Assembly: GCF_003945345.1 (NCBI RefSeq)
Contig: NZ_AP019308.1
Location: 2,666,001 to 2,730,000 of the forward strand
Source of the DNA: Paenibacillus baekrokdamisoli
GTDB lineage: Bacteria > Bacillota > Bacilli > Paenibacillales > Paenibacillaceae
Direction: 5' to 3'
Length of the DNA: 64,000 nucleotides
The notes beneath the pieces were generated by a model. It had not been told where the DNA came from. It did no database searches and worked only from the letters and a program-made list of their open reading frames with translations. Shown one piece after another: positions 47,808-55,509 of the stretch; the first letter of the stretch is position 1; each line of letters begins with the position of its first letter. The position numbers and the translations under genes were made by a program.

Positions 47808-48175
47808 TTATAATTGCTCCTCTCAATTTAAGAACTGATGTTCTATTCATGGGTATGCGTTCACCCCAGATCACCAGAAACGTCTGTTTTGTAAGATTTT
47901 GATTCTTGAAGTGGTTCTTAAAATTAAGCTATTCTATTTGTAAGAGCCTCACTTACCTACAAACTGTAGTCCGATTAGGATACTCTATGACGTATTCGAA
48001 AGGCGTAAAAAGTTGAAGATAGGATTAATGTGAAGGTTCTTTGCTATGTCCACCCCTCCCATGATCCTCGATATTCAAATCTAGTTAATCATCATTACAT
48101 AGCAAACATCCAATCACTAAGCTCTATCAACACATAATCTACATGGTATTAAAGACGATGGAGGTGAATTGAATA
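47808..48175. other. Gene-free stretch with an inverted repeat
   Basis: No open frame is supported. ttgctatgt (48041-48049) and acatagcaa (48097-48105) form a 9-bp inverted repeat before the first YjcZ-type gene. ccatgatcctcgatattca at 48059 recurs, with one change, at about 48769 after the second YjcZ-type gene. Confidence 0.6.
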
Positions 48176-48331
48176 ATGCACACTAGCTCTGGTACGATTC
48201 TGGTGCTTTTCATTTTATTAGTAATTATCGCTTGTAGCTGCGGAGTCTTCCCACGCGCAGAGATACGGGAAGAGAGACGAGAAGAAAGACGAGAAGAAAG
48301 ACGAGAAGAAAGACGCTTCGGTTGTTGCTAA
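48176..48331 (+). CDS. YjcZ-like small membrane protein with Arg-Glu repeats
   Basis: A 51-residue protein. The ATG at 48176 follows ggaggtgaattgaata. SSGTILVLFILLVIIACSCG (residues 4-23) has the hydrophobic core of the YjcZ/sporulation small-protein type. It is followed by a tail of tandem REER units (residues 31-47) encoded by a 12-base repeat, and ends FGCC. YjcZ-type proteins are usually 25-50 residues, glycine-rich and made in spores; the charged repeat tail is unusual. Confidence 0.7.
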   Translation: MHTSSGTILVLFILLVIIACSCGVFPRAEIREERREERREERREERRFGCC

Positions 48332-48373
48332 TTGCGTAACCTCAGTTCGTTAATTCTTAAAATAGCACTAATG

Positions 48374-48403
48374 AGAAGGCTCATTCTATGGGCTTTCTTT
48401 TTC
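48374..48403 (+). terminator. Terminator of the first YjcZ-type gene
   Basis: agaaggctcat pairs with atgggctttct (two G-T pairs), followed by a short T run. Confidence 0.65.
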
Positions 48404-48598
48404 CAAATGAAACTTAATATTCAGCCCTGATCGTTGTCGTTTCCTGTACTTTCAATATCCGTCTCGTTATCTATCATTGTCCTCAATAGCGTAAGGTTGT
48501 TGACCCGGAATAAATATCTCTGCAACAAACACACAGTCACACATCAACATTAGCGCATAACTTATCATGTACCAAAACAAAGGAGGCGTATTTAGAAA

Positions 48599-48709
48599 AT
48601 GTCTGAATTCCGTGAAGAGTTTCGTCACCGTCACAACCCCGCTCAAACCCTGGTGCTTTTCATTTTGTTGGCAATTATCCTTAGTACCTGCTTCGGCGGT
48701 TTCTTCTAA
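48599..48709 (+). CDS. YjcZ-like small membrane protein
   Basis: A 36-residue protein from the ATG at 48599, after aaaggaggcgtatttagaaa. A polar start (MSEFREEFRHRHNPAQ) leads into TLVLFILLAIILSTCFGGFF, the same hydrophobic core as the gene 270 bases upstream. A terminator follows. It is probably a paralogue of that gene. Confidence 0.72.
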   Translation: MSEFREEFRHRHNPAQTLVLFILLAIILSTCFGGFF

Positions 48710-48716
48710 GTTCCTT

Positions 48717-48744
48717 AAAGGCCCGCTTGGTCAGCGGGTCTTTT
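48717..48744 (+). terminator. Terminator of the second YjcZ-type gene
   Basis: ggcccgc pairs with gcgggtc around a seven-base loop, followed by tttt. Bases 48745-48956 hold no supported gene. Confidence 0.75.
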
Positions 48745-48956
48745 GCTTTCCTTCCCCTTCCCATGATCCTCAATATTCATAGAGATACTTTCGAAATCGC
48801 TTCTCGAGCGAGCACAATCTATCATCGTCATGCGTCATCACACTACTCATCACTACTCTCACTGTTCTCAATAATAGAATTGAGTCCCTCGAGGAGAATC
48901 GCTCGCTCTCCGACCATATGCTTTAGCCACTCTTTCGATCGTGAGATTCCGATCGG

Positions 48957-49013
48957 CTAGTCATTGAGCACATGGTCAAGCAGCTGCTCCATATCAATCT
49001 TTGGCGGTTCCAT
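48957..49013 (-). CDS. Very short open frame in the relic segment
   Basis: An 18-residue frame, MEPPKIDMEQLLDHVLND, with a strong aggagg six bases before its ATG at 49013, immediately downstream of the frameshifted gene at 49024. It may be real, or the surviving start of a longer gene. Unknown function. Confidence 0.35.
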   Translation of the reverse strand: MEPPKIDMEQLLDHVLND

Positions 49014-49023
49014 CGGTAGCCTC

Positions 49024-49211
49024 CTAATCCATTTGATAATATACAGCAACGTCCCATCCCATAGTACGAAGTTCTTTCGCCATTATCTCTACAGCTTTTG
49101 AACGCTTATTCGCTTGACCGTCTACGTTAGGCTTAATCATGTAACCTTGAACAATCCAATGAGTTCTAGCACGACAATAGAGGCCAGCAGGTAACCTTTG
49201 GGCTTGGTCAT
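49024..49211 (-). pseudogene. Frameshifted small gene downstream of dam relic
   Basis: The ATG at 49211 overlaps the last codon of the dam relic and opens MTKPKGYLL in one frame. The neighbouring frame encodes LPAGLYCRARTHWIVQGYM, IKPNVDGQANKRSKAVEIM and AKELRTMGWDVAVYYQMD, then a stop. Both parts look coding, so a single shift near residue 7 is likely. The translational coupling to dam suggests both come from the same phage-like source. Family not recognised. Confidence 0.55.
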
Positions 49212-49967
49212 TTCAATACCGCACCAGCAGCGACAGGGTTAATCCATAGGACCTCTGTCCGAGCGATGCCGTTTACTGGTTTACCCGATGTCGTCCTCCC
49301 TGCCAATGTTTCAGCCGCTCATTGTAAAATGGATGTTCATATCCTGTGAGCAGCACTGGCCCTGGATGATCATCAAGTAAATCCAATAAAGACGCATGCT
49401 GCTCGTCGCTCATCTCATTTTCATAAATAGCCCCGTTCCGAGTGTCCAGCAGATAAGACGGATCCGCAAAAATCAATACGTCAGAAGCTCGGTACCGCGA
49501 TATTAATAATTCAGCCTGTACATTTTCAATTTGGACATTCCGCAAGCGATCAGCGACTATCTCCAAGCGTTCGGGCAGGACATTCCATTGCTTGATGTGG
49601 AAGGCGTCGCGCTCCGTAAATCGGCATCGCCAACCAGAGATGGAGTTTGTCTTAGGCCGAATAGCTTGCCAGCAGCGAACCATAAAGCGCCTCGCTCTCT
49701 CAAGATCAGTATCAGACGGCTCATGTGAAAGTCGATATTCATCTCTCGCATATGGCGTCCATCGGATTTGATAAGAGAGTTCGTCTGTTCCCGAACTATG
49801 CGGAATAAATTTATTACCTCTTCATTTAAGTCGTTTATGGTTTCTACTCCAGAGGGCTTCTTGTTAAATAGGATAGCGCCGGATCCGAAGAAAGGTTCAA
49901 GGTATACTCTGTGCTGCGGCATGTGACTGATGATCCATTTGGCGATTGCCCACTTACCGCCAGGGTA
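49208..49967 (-). pseudogene. dam: DNA adenine methylase (D12 class) relic, two frameshifts
   Basis: The first frame begins at YPGGKWAIAKWIISHMP and runs through VYLEPFFGSGAILFNKKPS (SAM motif) and INDLNEEVINLFRIVREQ to about 49760. The second (to about 49290) has RCWQAIRPKTNSISGWR, FADPSYLLDTR (the DPPY-type catalytic motif, here DPSY) and GPVLLTGYEHPFYNERL. The third has RTEVLWINPVAAGAVLK and the stop. The normal start is missing: the first codons run into the tRNA-Val copy at cagggta. It modified adenine in DNA as phage or mobile-element enzymes do; it is now inactive. Confidence 0.85.
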
Positions 49968-50047
49968 GGGGTCACAGGTACGAACCCTGTTCAGATCACC
50001 ATAACTTAAACTTCGGAAGCCTTGGGAATCAAGGCTTTTTTTGTTTT
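49961..50047. repeat. Degraded 3' half of tRNA-Val plus terminator (right att-like repeat)
   Basis: cagggtaggggtcacaggta, then cgaaccctgttcagatcacc and the agccttg/caaggct hairpin repeat 47065-47157 with a few changes, including ttcgaac to tacgaac in the T loop. It cannot make a tRNA alone. Confidence 0.88.
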
Positions 50048-50184
50048 CACCTGGAGACATACCTACCAAATACTAAGTTATTTCACATCCTTAATTATTA
50101 TTCTCCTACAATAAAAAACAAAAGCTGTCGAACAAGCTGGATTAGGCTATACTTAATTACAGGCTTAATAAAGTGAGGTGCATC

Positions 50185-50349
50185 ATGAAAGTTAATCCGC
50201 TGTTGTTGCAAGTGGTTAGTGCCTTTTTTCTCATTTATGGTATTGTCGATATCATCTTTGTTAATGTGTTACTCGGTATCATACTATTAATTATTGGGGT
50301 TGCTATGAATGTAGTTGCCTTGAATATTCGAATGAAAATGAAAAAATAG
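50185..50349 (+). CDS. Small membrane protein
   Basis: A 54-residue protein from the ATG at 50185, with gaggtg upstream. Two hydrophobic stretches (about residues 4-25 and 26-46) leave a basic end (NIRMKMKK). A terminator follows. It lies outside the tRNA-flanked segment. Unknown function. Confidence 0.65.
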   Translation: MKVNPLLLQVVSAFFLIYGIVDIIFVNVLLGIILLIIGVAMNVVALNIRMKMKK

Positions 50350-50360
50350 CAAGCATAATA

Positions 50361-50415
50361 AAAAAGACACCGCGCCTCCGACGATTAATTCGGACAAGCC
50401 AAGGTGTCTTCTTTT
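50361..50415. terminator. Bidirectional terminator
   Basis: aagacacc pairs with ggtgtctt and inside it tccga with tcgga, between convergent genes. Confidence 0.8.
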
Positions 50416-50438
50416 ATATCCAACAGGATGATTACCGA

Positions 50439-51410
50439 TTAAGCACCATAAAAGCTGCGAATCCAACGATGCTTCGCTAGCTTCTCGAGCTGATCCGCAG
50501 GCAATCCCTTACCATCGCCTACGCTCATGTTGCGCTCAACATTACGCACAGAACGCATGCCGGGTATAACGCTTGATACTGCGGATTGGCTTAGAACAAA
50601 TCGAAGTGCTGTCTCCGCGAAATGATCCGCCTCCACACCAAGCTCTCCAGCCATCTGCTGTACTCGGTCGTAAACTTGCTGTTTACGATCTCCGCTAAAA
50701 TAATTATTACGGAAGTCTCCTTCGTCAAATGTGGACTCCGGAGTGATGCGCCCTGTCAGCCCACCTTCATCAAGAGCCACACGAACAATTACACCCACAT
50801 TATGCTTCTCGCATGCTGGGAACAATTGATCCTGAGGACTTTGATCGAAGATATTATAGATAACTTGAACGGTATCCACTAAACCAGACTCTACGAGCTG
50901 GATAGCACTCTCCGGTTGATGATCGTTAATGGATACACCGAAGTAACGAATTTTTCCTTGCTCCTTCAATTTACGTACACCTTCGAGCCAATCCCCTTGA
51001 TGCAGCCACTCATCCGACCAAACATGGAATTGTTGGACATCGATCGTATCCAGCCCAAGATTTTTCAAGCTTTGCTCCGTTGATGCAATAATATGCTCAG
51101 ACGTGAAAGTTTCATTGGCAGGAACACCAGCACGTGCAGGCCACTGATAGTTCTTAGGAGGAATTTTGGTTGCTACATAGATCGGCTCACTGTGCTCTCT
51201 TACAACTTGTCCAACCAGTCTCTCACTATGTCCATCCCCGTAACCAATCGCAGTATCGATGAAATTCAATCCCAATTCAATGGAACGATTTAACGCCTTT
51301 AAAGACTCATCGTCAGATGCACCAAGCCACATGGATTTGCCTATACCCCATGCACCATAGCCAATTTCGGATACCTGAAGTCCTGTTTTACCTAAAGTTC
51401 TATAATTCAT
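50439..51410 (-). CDS. Aldo/keto reductase
   Basis: A 323-residue NADPH-type oxidoreductase. The catalytic tetrad appears as Asp52, Tyr57 ([11 protein letters not shown]), Lys82 (VATKIPP) and His129 (QQFHVW). [15 protein letters not shown] near the C-terminus is the cofactor-binding part. The ATG follows ggaggaagaca. It is a single gene; the substrate is not known. Confidence 0.92.
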   Translation of the reverse strand: MNYRTLGKTGLQVSEIGYGAWGIGKSMWLGASDDESLKALNRSIELGLNFIDTAIGYGDGHSERLVGQVVREHSEPIYVATKIPPKNYQWPARAGVPANETFTSEHIIASTEQSLKNLGLDTIDVQQFHVWSDEWLHQGDWLEGVRKLKEQGKIRYFGVSINDHQPESAIQLVESGLVDTVQVIYNIFDQSPQDQLFPACEKHNVGVIVRVALDEGGLTGRITPESTFDEGDFRNNYFSGDRKQQVYDRVQQMAGELGVEADHFAETALRFVLSQSAVSSVIPGMRSVRNVERNMSVGDGKGLPADQLEKLAKHRWIRSFYGA

Positions 51411-51619
51411 TGTCTTCCTCCATTCTATTTTCTTACATCTTTATTAAGAGTCCAAATGACTGCCTCTCTAATAGTATATGGAATAACGATCAAAATTTTA
51501 AGCACTGAAATATTATTCAGTAACTTCCCTTTACCTGATTATTTATTTGATCATCTTTGTGTGCAGCCCTAAGCATTCACCTAGTATGCTTCATAGCATG
51601 GTACAAAGGAGTGAATAAC

Positions 51620-51958
51620 ATGCCTAACTACCGAATAATCATCGATTTATCCGACCGCACCTTATATCTCTTAGATGATAATATCGTGACCAATTCCTAT
51701 CCCGTTGGAATCGGAAAAATGGTGACAAGAACACCTTTCGGTGAATTCACCATAGTTAACAAGCAACCGAATCCCGGTGGCCCATTTGGGGTTCTCTGGA
51801 TGGGACTATCCAAGCCGCATTACGGCATTCACGGTACGAATGACCCATCCTCTATTGGCAAGCAGGTATCTCATGGTTGCATTCGCATGCATAATGAGGA
51901 TGTTCTTGCATTATCACGACTGGTTCCTATTGGAACACGTGTATCGATTCGCCCATGA
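51620..51958 (+). CDS. L,D-transpeptidase (YkuD family), catalytic domain only
   Basis: A 112-residue enzyme that crosslinks peptidoglycan without beta-lactam-sensitive D,D bonds. The ErfK/YkuD motif is complete: [19 protein letters not shown] and IRMHN, with the catalytic Cys87. I chose the ATG at 51620 (aaaggag eight bases upstream). There is no LysM domain and no clear signal peptide, unlike many YkuD proteins; Bacillus has similar short spore-associated forms. Confidence 0.9.
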   Translation: MPNYRIIIDLSDRTLYLLDDNIVTNSYPVGIGKMVTRTPFGEFTIVNKQPNPGGPFGVLWMGLSKPHYGIHGTNDPSSIGKQVSHGCIRMHNEDVLALSRLVPIGTRVSIRP

Positions 51959-52065
51959 GTGCATTCATTTGCTGATGAGCCAATTTTAAGTAGGCAAGTA
52001 TCCTTACCTGTCAGGCACGCATACGATACTAGCAGCAAATTATTTATTTGGAGGCCATTATACTT

Positions 52066-52488
52066 ATGAGCTTTATTCCGAACGCATTTAATCAACCGCC
52101 TTATCCATATCCCCCATACCCTCCTTATCCTCCTAACTCGCTGTACCCTTATCCTTACCCCTATCCATACCCATACCCTTATCCAGATGTAGTCCCGCTG
52201 CCTGTTCCTATTCCCATTGGGGTAGGGGGAGCTCCCTTTGGCTTCCATGGCGGATTTCACGGTGGGCATGAATTTCATGGTGGGAATGGCGGATTTCATG
52301 GCGGTGGCGGAAGTTTCCACGGTGGAGATGGCGGATCTCACGGTGGTGGCGGAGGTTTCCACGGTGGGCATGGCGGATTTCATGGTGGTGGCGGACATTT
52401 CCACGGTGGAGGTGGCGGACTTCATGGCGGTGGGCATCGACCCTTCCCGCCCAATGCCCCTCAGAATCAGTTTGAACGCAGCTTCTAA
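52066..52488 (+). CDS. Low-complexity Pro-Tyr / Gly-His-rich protein
   Basis: A 140-residue protein in two halves. Residues 10-50 are repeats of PYPP and YPYP; residues 60-130 are repeats of FHGG, GGHG and GGGG with about 20 His. It ends PPNAPQNQFERSF. The ATG at 52066 follows tttggagg. The composition recalls spore coat or exosporium proteins and metal-binding surface proteins, but I do not recognise a family. It lies between an L,D-transpeptidase and an SLH-type protein. Confidence 0.7.
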   Translation: MSFIPNAFNQPPYPYPPYPPYPPNSLYPYPYPYPYPYPYPDVVPLPVPIPIGVGGAPFGFHGGFHGGHEFHGGNGGFHGGGGSFHGGDGGSHGGGGGFHGGHGGFHGGGGHFHGGGGGLHGGGHRPFPPNAPQNQFERSF

Positions 52489-52686
52489 TTGACTTCAACA
52501 TAACCATATTAAGGGTGAATCAGTTCTCTGAAGCACCCTTTTTTTCCTGTCTATATCGAGATATCGAGAATCCCTGCTTTCTTACTATTCAAATGCAACA
52601 ATGTTATATTTAATGGCATGCAACTTTCCTCACGAGGAGGCCGTCTAAATATTACCAACCAAATAAATAACAGAGGTGACTTCACA

Positions 52687-53691
52687 ATGAAAAAAACACT
52701 TTTTCTTTTTTCAGTTGTTGTGCTTGTTTTCGCAGCGATATCGCAGTCCGTTTGGGCATTCTCAGACACGAAGAATGATACCAACGAAACTAAAATATCC
52801 GCGCTGCAGGAACTAGGTATTCTTTCAGGAAGCAAAGACGGTTCATTTAAGCCCAAGGACAAGCTAACCTATGCGTCGGGTATCTCGATCGTTGTTAAGG
52901 GACTGGGCCTCAACATCGACAACCTGCGCTTCGTTAAACAACCACTAGCAAGCGACTCTTTCCCGAAAGCAAAAAATGATGCATGGTATTCCGATTCCCT
53001 CGTCATCGCTGCTTATAATGGTCTTGATTTACCCAAAGATCTTGATCCCTCAGCAGTGATGACACGAGAGCAGTTCGCTCATCTGCTATTCCGAGGAATC
53101 GAAAAGACTGGAGATTATGCGTTTCCCGAAATCTATGCACTATTAAATGACGAGGCTGCTGTTTCCACTACCTACATGGACAGCATTCAGAAGCTTTTAA
53201 CAATAAGTGTTATAAAGCTCGATGCCAAAAATAACTTCAATCCTAAACTAGCTATAACACGCGGAGAAGCTGCTGGATGGTTATATGATGCCGCTCAATT
53301 CGTCAAAAAGAATGCGTCAAACCAACCAGCACCCGGAACGAAACACTCGTTTCCATTAAGCGATCTGACTCTCTCCATCAAAGCAATCACGCCAGAGGTC
53401 AATGAAGTAACAATAACCGCTCAAGCGCCAAACTCTGGGTATGGAATGCATATTACCTCTCTCACCTTTGATGGCGATCAAGCAGTAATCGATCTTGAAC
53501 CTACCTTTCCAAAGCCCGGCATGATGTACCTGCAGGTTATTACAAAAGTAAAAGTAGTAACCTATGTTGCCTCCAACTACAAGCCTGTATTTAACAGCAG
53601 CCTCAGCTCTGTAGAGAGTTCAATGGCTGGCAGTGAAATATCCATTCTCCCTGCGTTGAACGCCTCGACAGCAGAAGCCACTATTCATTAA
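52687..53691 (+). CDS. Exported SLH-like protein with C-terminal PrcB-like domain
   Basis: A 334-residue protein. A signal peptide (residues 1-24, ending VWA) is followed by about three degenerate S-layer-homology repeats (to about residue 215: ISALQELGILSGSKDGSFKP, AITRGEAAGWLYDAAQ), then a C-terminal domain like PrcB of protease complexes (NSGYGMHITSLTFDGDQAVI, KPGMMYLQVITKVKVVTYV). The ATG follows gaggtga. SLH repeats bind wall polysaccharide. A partner protease is not seen nearby. Confidence 0.78.
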   Translation: MKKTLFLFSVVVLVFAAISQSVWAFSDTKNDTNETKISALQELGILSGSKDGSFKPKDKLTYASGISIVVKGLGLNIDNLRFVKQPLASDSFPKAKNDAWYSDSLVIAAYNGLDLPKDLDPSAVMTREQFAHLLFRGIEKTGDYAFPEIYALLNDEAAVSTTYMDSIQKLLTISVIKLDAKNNFNPKLAITRGEAAGWLYDAAQFVKKNASNQPAPGTKHSFPLSDLTLSIKAITPEVNEVTITAQAPNSGYGMHITSLTFDGDQAVIDLEPTFPKPGMMYLQVITKVKVVTYVASNYKPVFNSSLSSVESSMAGSEISILPALNASTAEATIH

Positions 53692-53727
53692 TTAATCATT
53701 CACATTGAATATCGCTCTAAAACATAG

Positions 53728-53777
53728 AAACCCCCAAAGACGTGGAATATTGATCACCACTGTCTTTTGGGGTTTTT
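53728..53777. terminator. Terminator
   Basis: aaacccccaaagac pairs with gtcttttggggttttt, after the SLH-like gene. Bases 53778-53982 contain another small hairpin (gcctttcta/tagaaaggc at about 53902-53926) near the 3' end of ung. Confidence 0.85.
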
Positions 53778-53982
53778 GGTTTTTGTAACCTTACAACTCT
53801 ATAAATCCCACTTGGCCTAGCTCCCCTTATCACGCTTCAATTTAGACTCAGAGGGACGCTAATACATACCCGCTACACTTATGAAGAAATCATCGAAACA
53901 GCCTTTCTACACCTGTTAGAAAGGCGGACGACGGACAGCAATAATCGACTTGATCATATTCATGACCATGGATCATAAGCTG

Positions 53983-54696
53983 TCATAGAATCTCGTGTTC
54001 GACTGTTGTTTCAAGCTCGGCCAATGTTGGGATACGCCAGTCTATTTCTTTGGCCCCAAACTGCCGAAGATATGCATTTGTACGTGAGAATGGATGACTG
54101 CCAAAGAAACCACGACGCGCAGCAAATGGACTCGGATGTGCGGACGTAACAATACAGTGGCGGTTCCCGTCGATCGACGATGCTTTCTCCTGCGCATGCT
54201 TACCCCACAAAATAACTACCATCGGCTGCTCACGTCTATTCAGAGCGGCAATGACTGCATCGGTGAACCGTTCCCAGCCCAGCGCTTTATGTGACGCCGG
54301 AACTCCAGCCTGAACAGTCAGCACATTGTTCAGCAGTAGTACGCCTTGCTTCGCCCAATGGACCAAATTACCATGATCAGGAATTTCATAGCCCAGATCA
54401 TCTCTTAGCTCTTTGAAAATATTTTGCAGCGAGGGCGGCGACTTCACTCCCGGCTGTACGGAAAAGCTTAAGCCATGTGCTTGACCTGAGCCATGATAAG
54501 GATCTTGCCCTATTATAACAACCCGTGTCTCAGCGAAAGCGGTATAATGAAGGGCATTAAATATATCTTCTGCTTGCGGATATATCGTCGTAGACTTATA
54601 TTGATCCGACAGATAACTATATAATTGTTGAAAGTAAGGCTGTCCGATCTCATCGTGTAAAATATCAGCCCAATCGTTACTAAAGGAAACAGTCAT
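53983..54696 (-). CDS. ung: Uracil-DNA glycosylase
   Basis: Removes uracil from DNA as the first step of base excision repair. The 237-residue protein from the ATG at 54696 (ggaggt upstream) has the water-activating loop IIGQDPYHGSGQAHG (Asp65), LLLNNVLTV and the His187 loop AHPSPFAARRGFFGSHPF. It is a single gene downstream of a tRNA operon that reads the same way and has its own terminator between. Confidence 0.97.
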   Translation of the reverse strand: MTVSFSNDWADILHDEIGQPYFQQLYSYLSDQYKSTTIYPQAEDIFNALHYTAFAETRVVIIGQDPYHGSGQAHGLSFSVQPGVKSPPSLQNIFKELRDDLGYEIPDHGNLVHWAKQGVLLLNNVLTVQAGVPASHKALGWERFTDAVIAALNRREQPMVVILWGKHAQEKASSIDGNRHCIVTSAHPSPFAARRGFFGSHPFSRTNAYLRQFGAKEIDWRIPTLAELETTVEHEIL

Positions 54697-54720
54697 AAGT
54701 ACCTCCACATCAATATAATA

Positions 54721-54775
54721 GAAAACCTCCTTCGCCAGGATCTAAATGACTCAGATCGTGAGGAAGGAGGTTTCT
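54721..54775 (-). terminator. Terminator of the tRNA operon
   Basis: aaacctccttc pairs with gaaggaggttt with an inner gatct/agatc stem; on the minus strand it follows tRNA-Leu and precedes ung. Confidence 0.82.
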
Positions 54776-54837
54776 TGTTTGTTGCTGATCGAACATTATG
54801 TACCAAACTATCGATCTTGCTTCGTTGTAAAGAAGGA

Positions 54838-54923
54838 TGCCGAGGACGGGAATCGAACCCGTACGGTGGTCACCCACCGCAGGATTTTAAGTCCTGTGCG
54901 TCTGCCAGTTCCGCCACCCCGGC
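54838..54923 (-). tRNA. tRNA-Leu(TAA)
   Basis: Minus strand: gccgggg acceptor, long variable arm (cggtgggtgaccaccg), anticodon loop cttaaaa (anticodon TAA), T loop ttcgatt. CCA is not encoded. Confidence 0.93.
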
Positions 54924-54942
54924 ATGTGGTGAAGTGTTGAAA

Positions 54943-55019
54943 TGGTGGGCCCTGAGGGACTCGAACCCCCGACCAATCGGTTATGAGCCGACCGCTCTAA
55001 CCAACTGAGCTAAGGGCCC
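54943..55019 (-). tRNA. tRNA-Ile2(CAT), probable lysidine type
   Basis: Minus strand gggccct acceptor, ttagctcagttggttagagc D arm, anticodon loop ctcataa (CAT) and CCA. The body matches the Bacillus tRNA-Ile that is modified by TilS rather than elongator tRNA-Met, but the two are hard to part by sequence alone. Confidence 0.75.
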
Positions 55020-55046
55020 TTAAAAGAAAGACATTGGAAGGTTTGT

Positions 55047-55123
<77 letters not shown>

Positions 55124-55206
55124 TCATTACCATTTCACCAGCATCAATCAATGGCGACAAGAATTAATATACAATAAGATAGCATGCTAAGTCAAGGAAA
55201 AATTTT

Positions 55207-55371
55207 TCATGGAAGAAATCGAACACCAAACCTCCCTTTACGGGACTTAAAAACCTCAACCTCCTGCGGACATTCATAGCCATATACCCACCAATCATTC
55301 TCCATTCGTTTAACAAGGCAGCCCGCTTGGAACTTCGTCTCATATAACCGAACCCAATATATCCAATTCAT
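55207..55371 (-). CDS. Small aromatic-rich hypothetical protein
   Basis: A 54-residue frame from the ATG at 55371, with ggagggaaatgggt ahead. It starts MNWIYWVRLYETKFQAG and continues RMENDWWVYGYECP; six Trp and Tyr early on are notable. It lies alone between the tRNA operon and the SBP gene's terminator. No family recognised. Confidence 0.5.
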   Translation of the reverse strand: MNWIYWVRLYETKFQAGCLVKRMENDWWVYGYECPQEVEVFKSRKGRFGVRFLP

Positions 55372-55458
55372 ACCCATTTCCCTCCAATCTTTTTATTTAG
55401 ATTACCCCAAATTTCGGATAATACATGCAAGAAGTCCGCGACTAAATAACAATCAAAC

Positions 55459-55492
55459 AAAAAAAAAAAAGCAGACCCATTAATGGTCTGCT
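55459..55492 (-). terminator. Terminator of the five-gene ABC operon
   Basis: gcagacc pairs with ggtctgc, followed on the minus strand by a run of more than ten T. Confidence 0.88.
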
Positions 55493-55509
55493 GTGAAATG
55501 AACTTACTT

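Noticed and set aside
48727..48960. 77-codon open frame on the plus strand
   Set aside because: Ser- and His-rich with no family likeness, overlaps the terminator of the YjcZ-type gene and lacks a ribosome binding site.
50000..50069. N-terminal extension of the dam frame (MVGMSPGENKK and following)
   Set aside because: This part is the tRNA copy and terminator translated by chance, not methylase.
51871..52437. 188-codon open frame on the minus strand with repeats of Thr, Met and Ser
   Set aside because: It is the complement of the Gly-His repeat gene, which has a proper start signal; the frame here has none.
53800..53982. Open stretch on the plus strand ending HDHGS, before ung
   Set aside because: About 60 codons with no ATG, GTG or TTG start that has a binding site, and no family resemblance; possibly a relic but not supportable.
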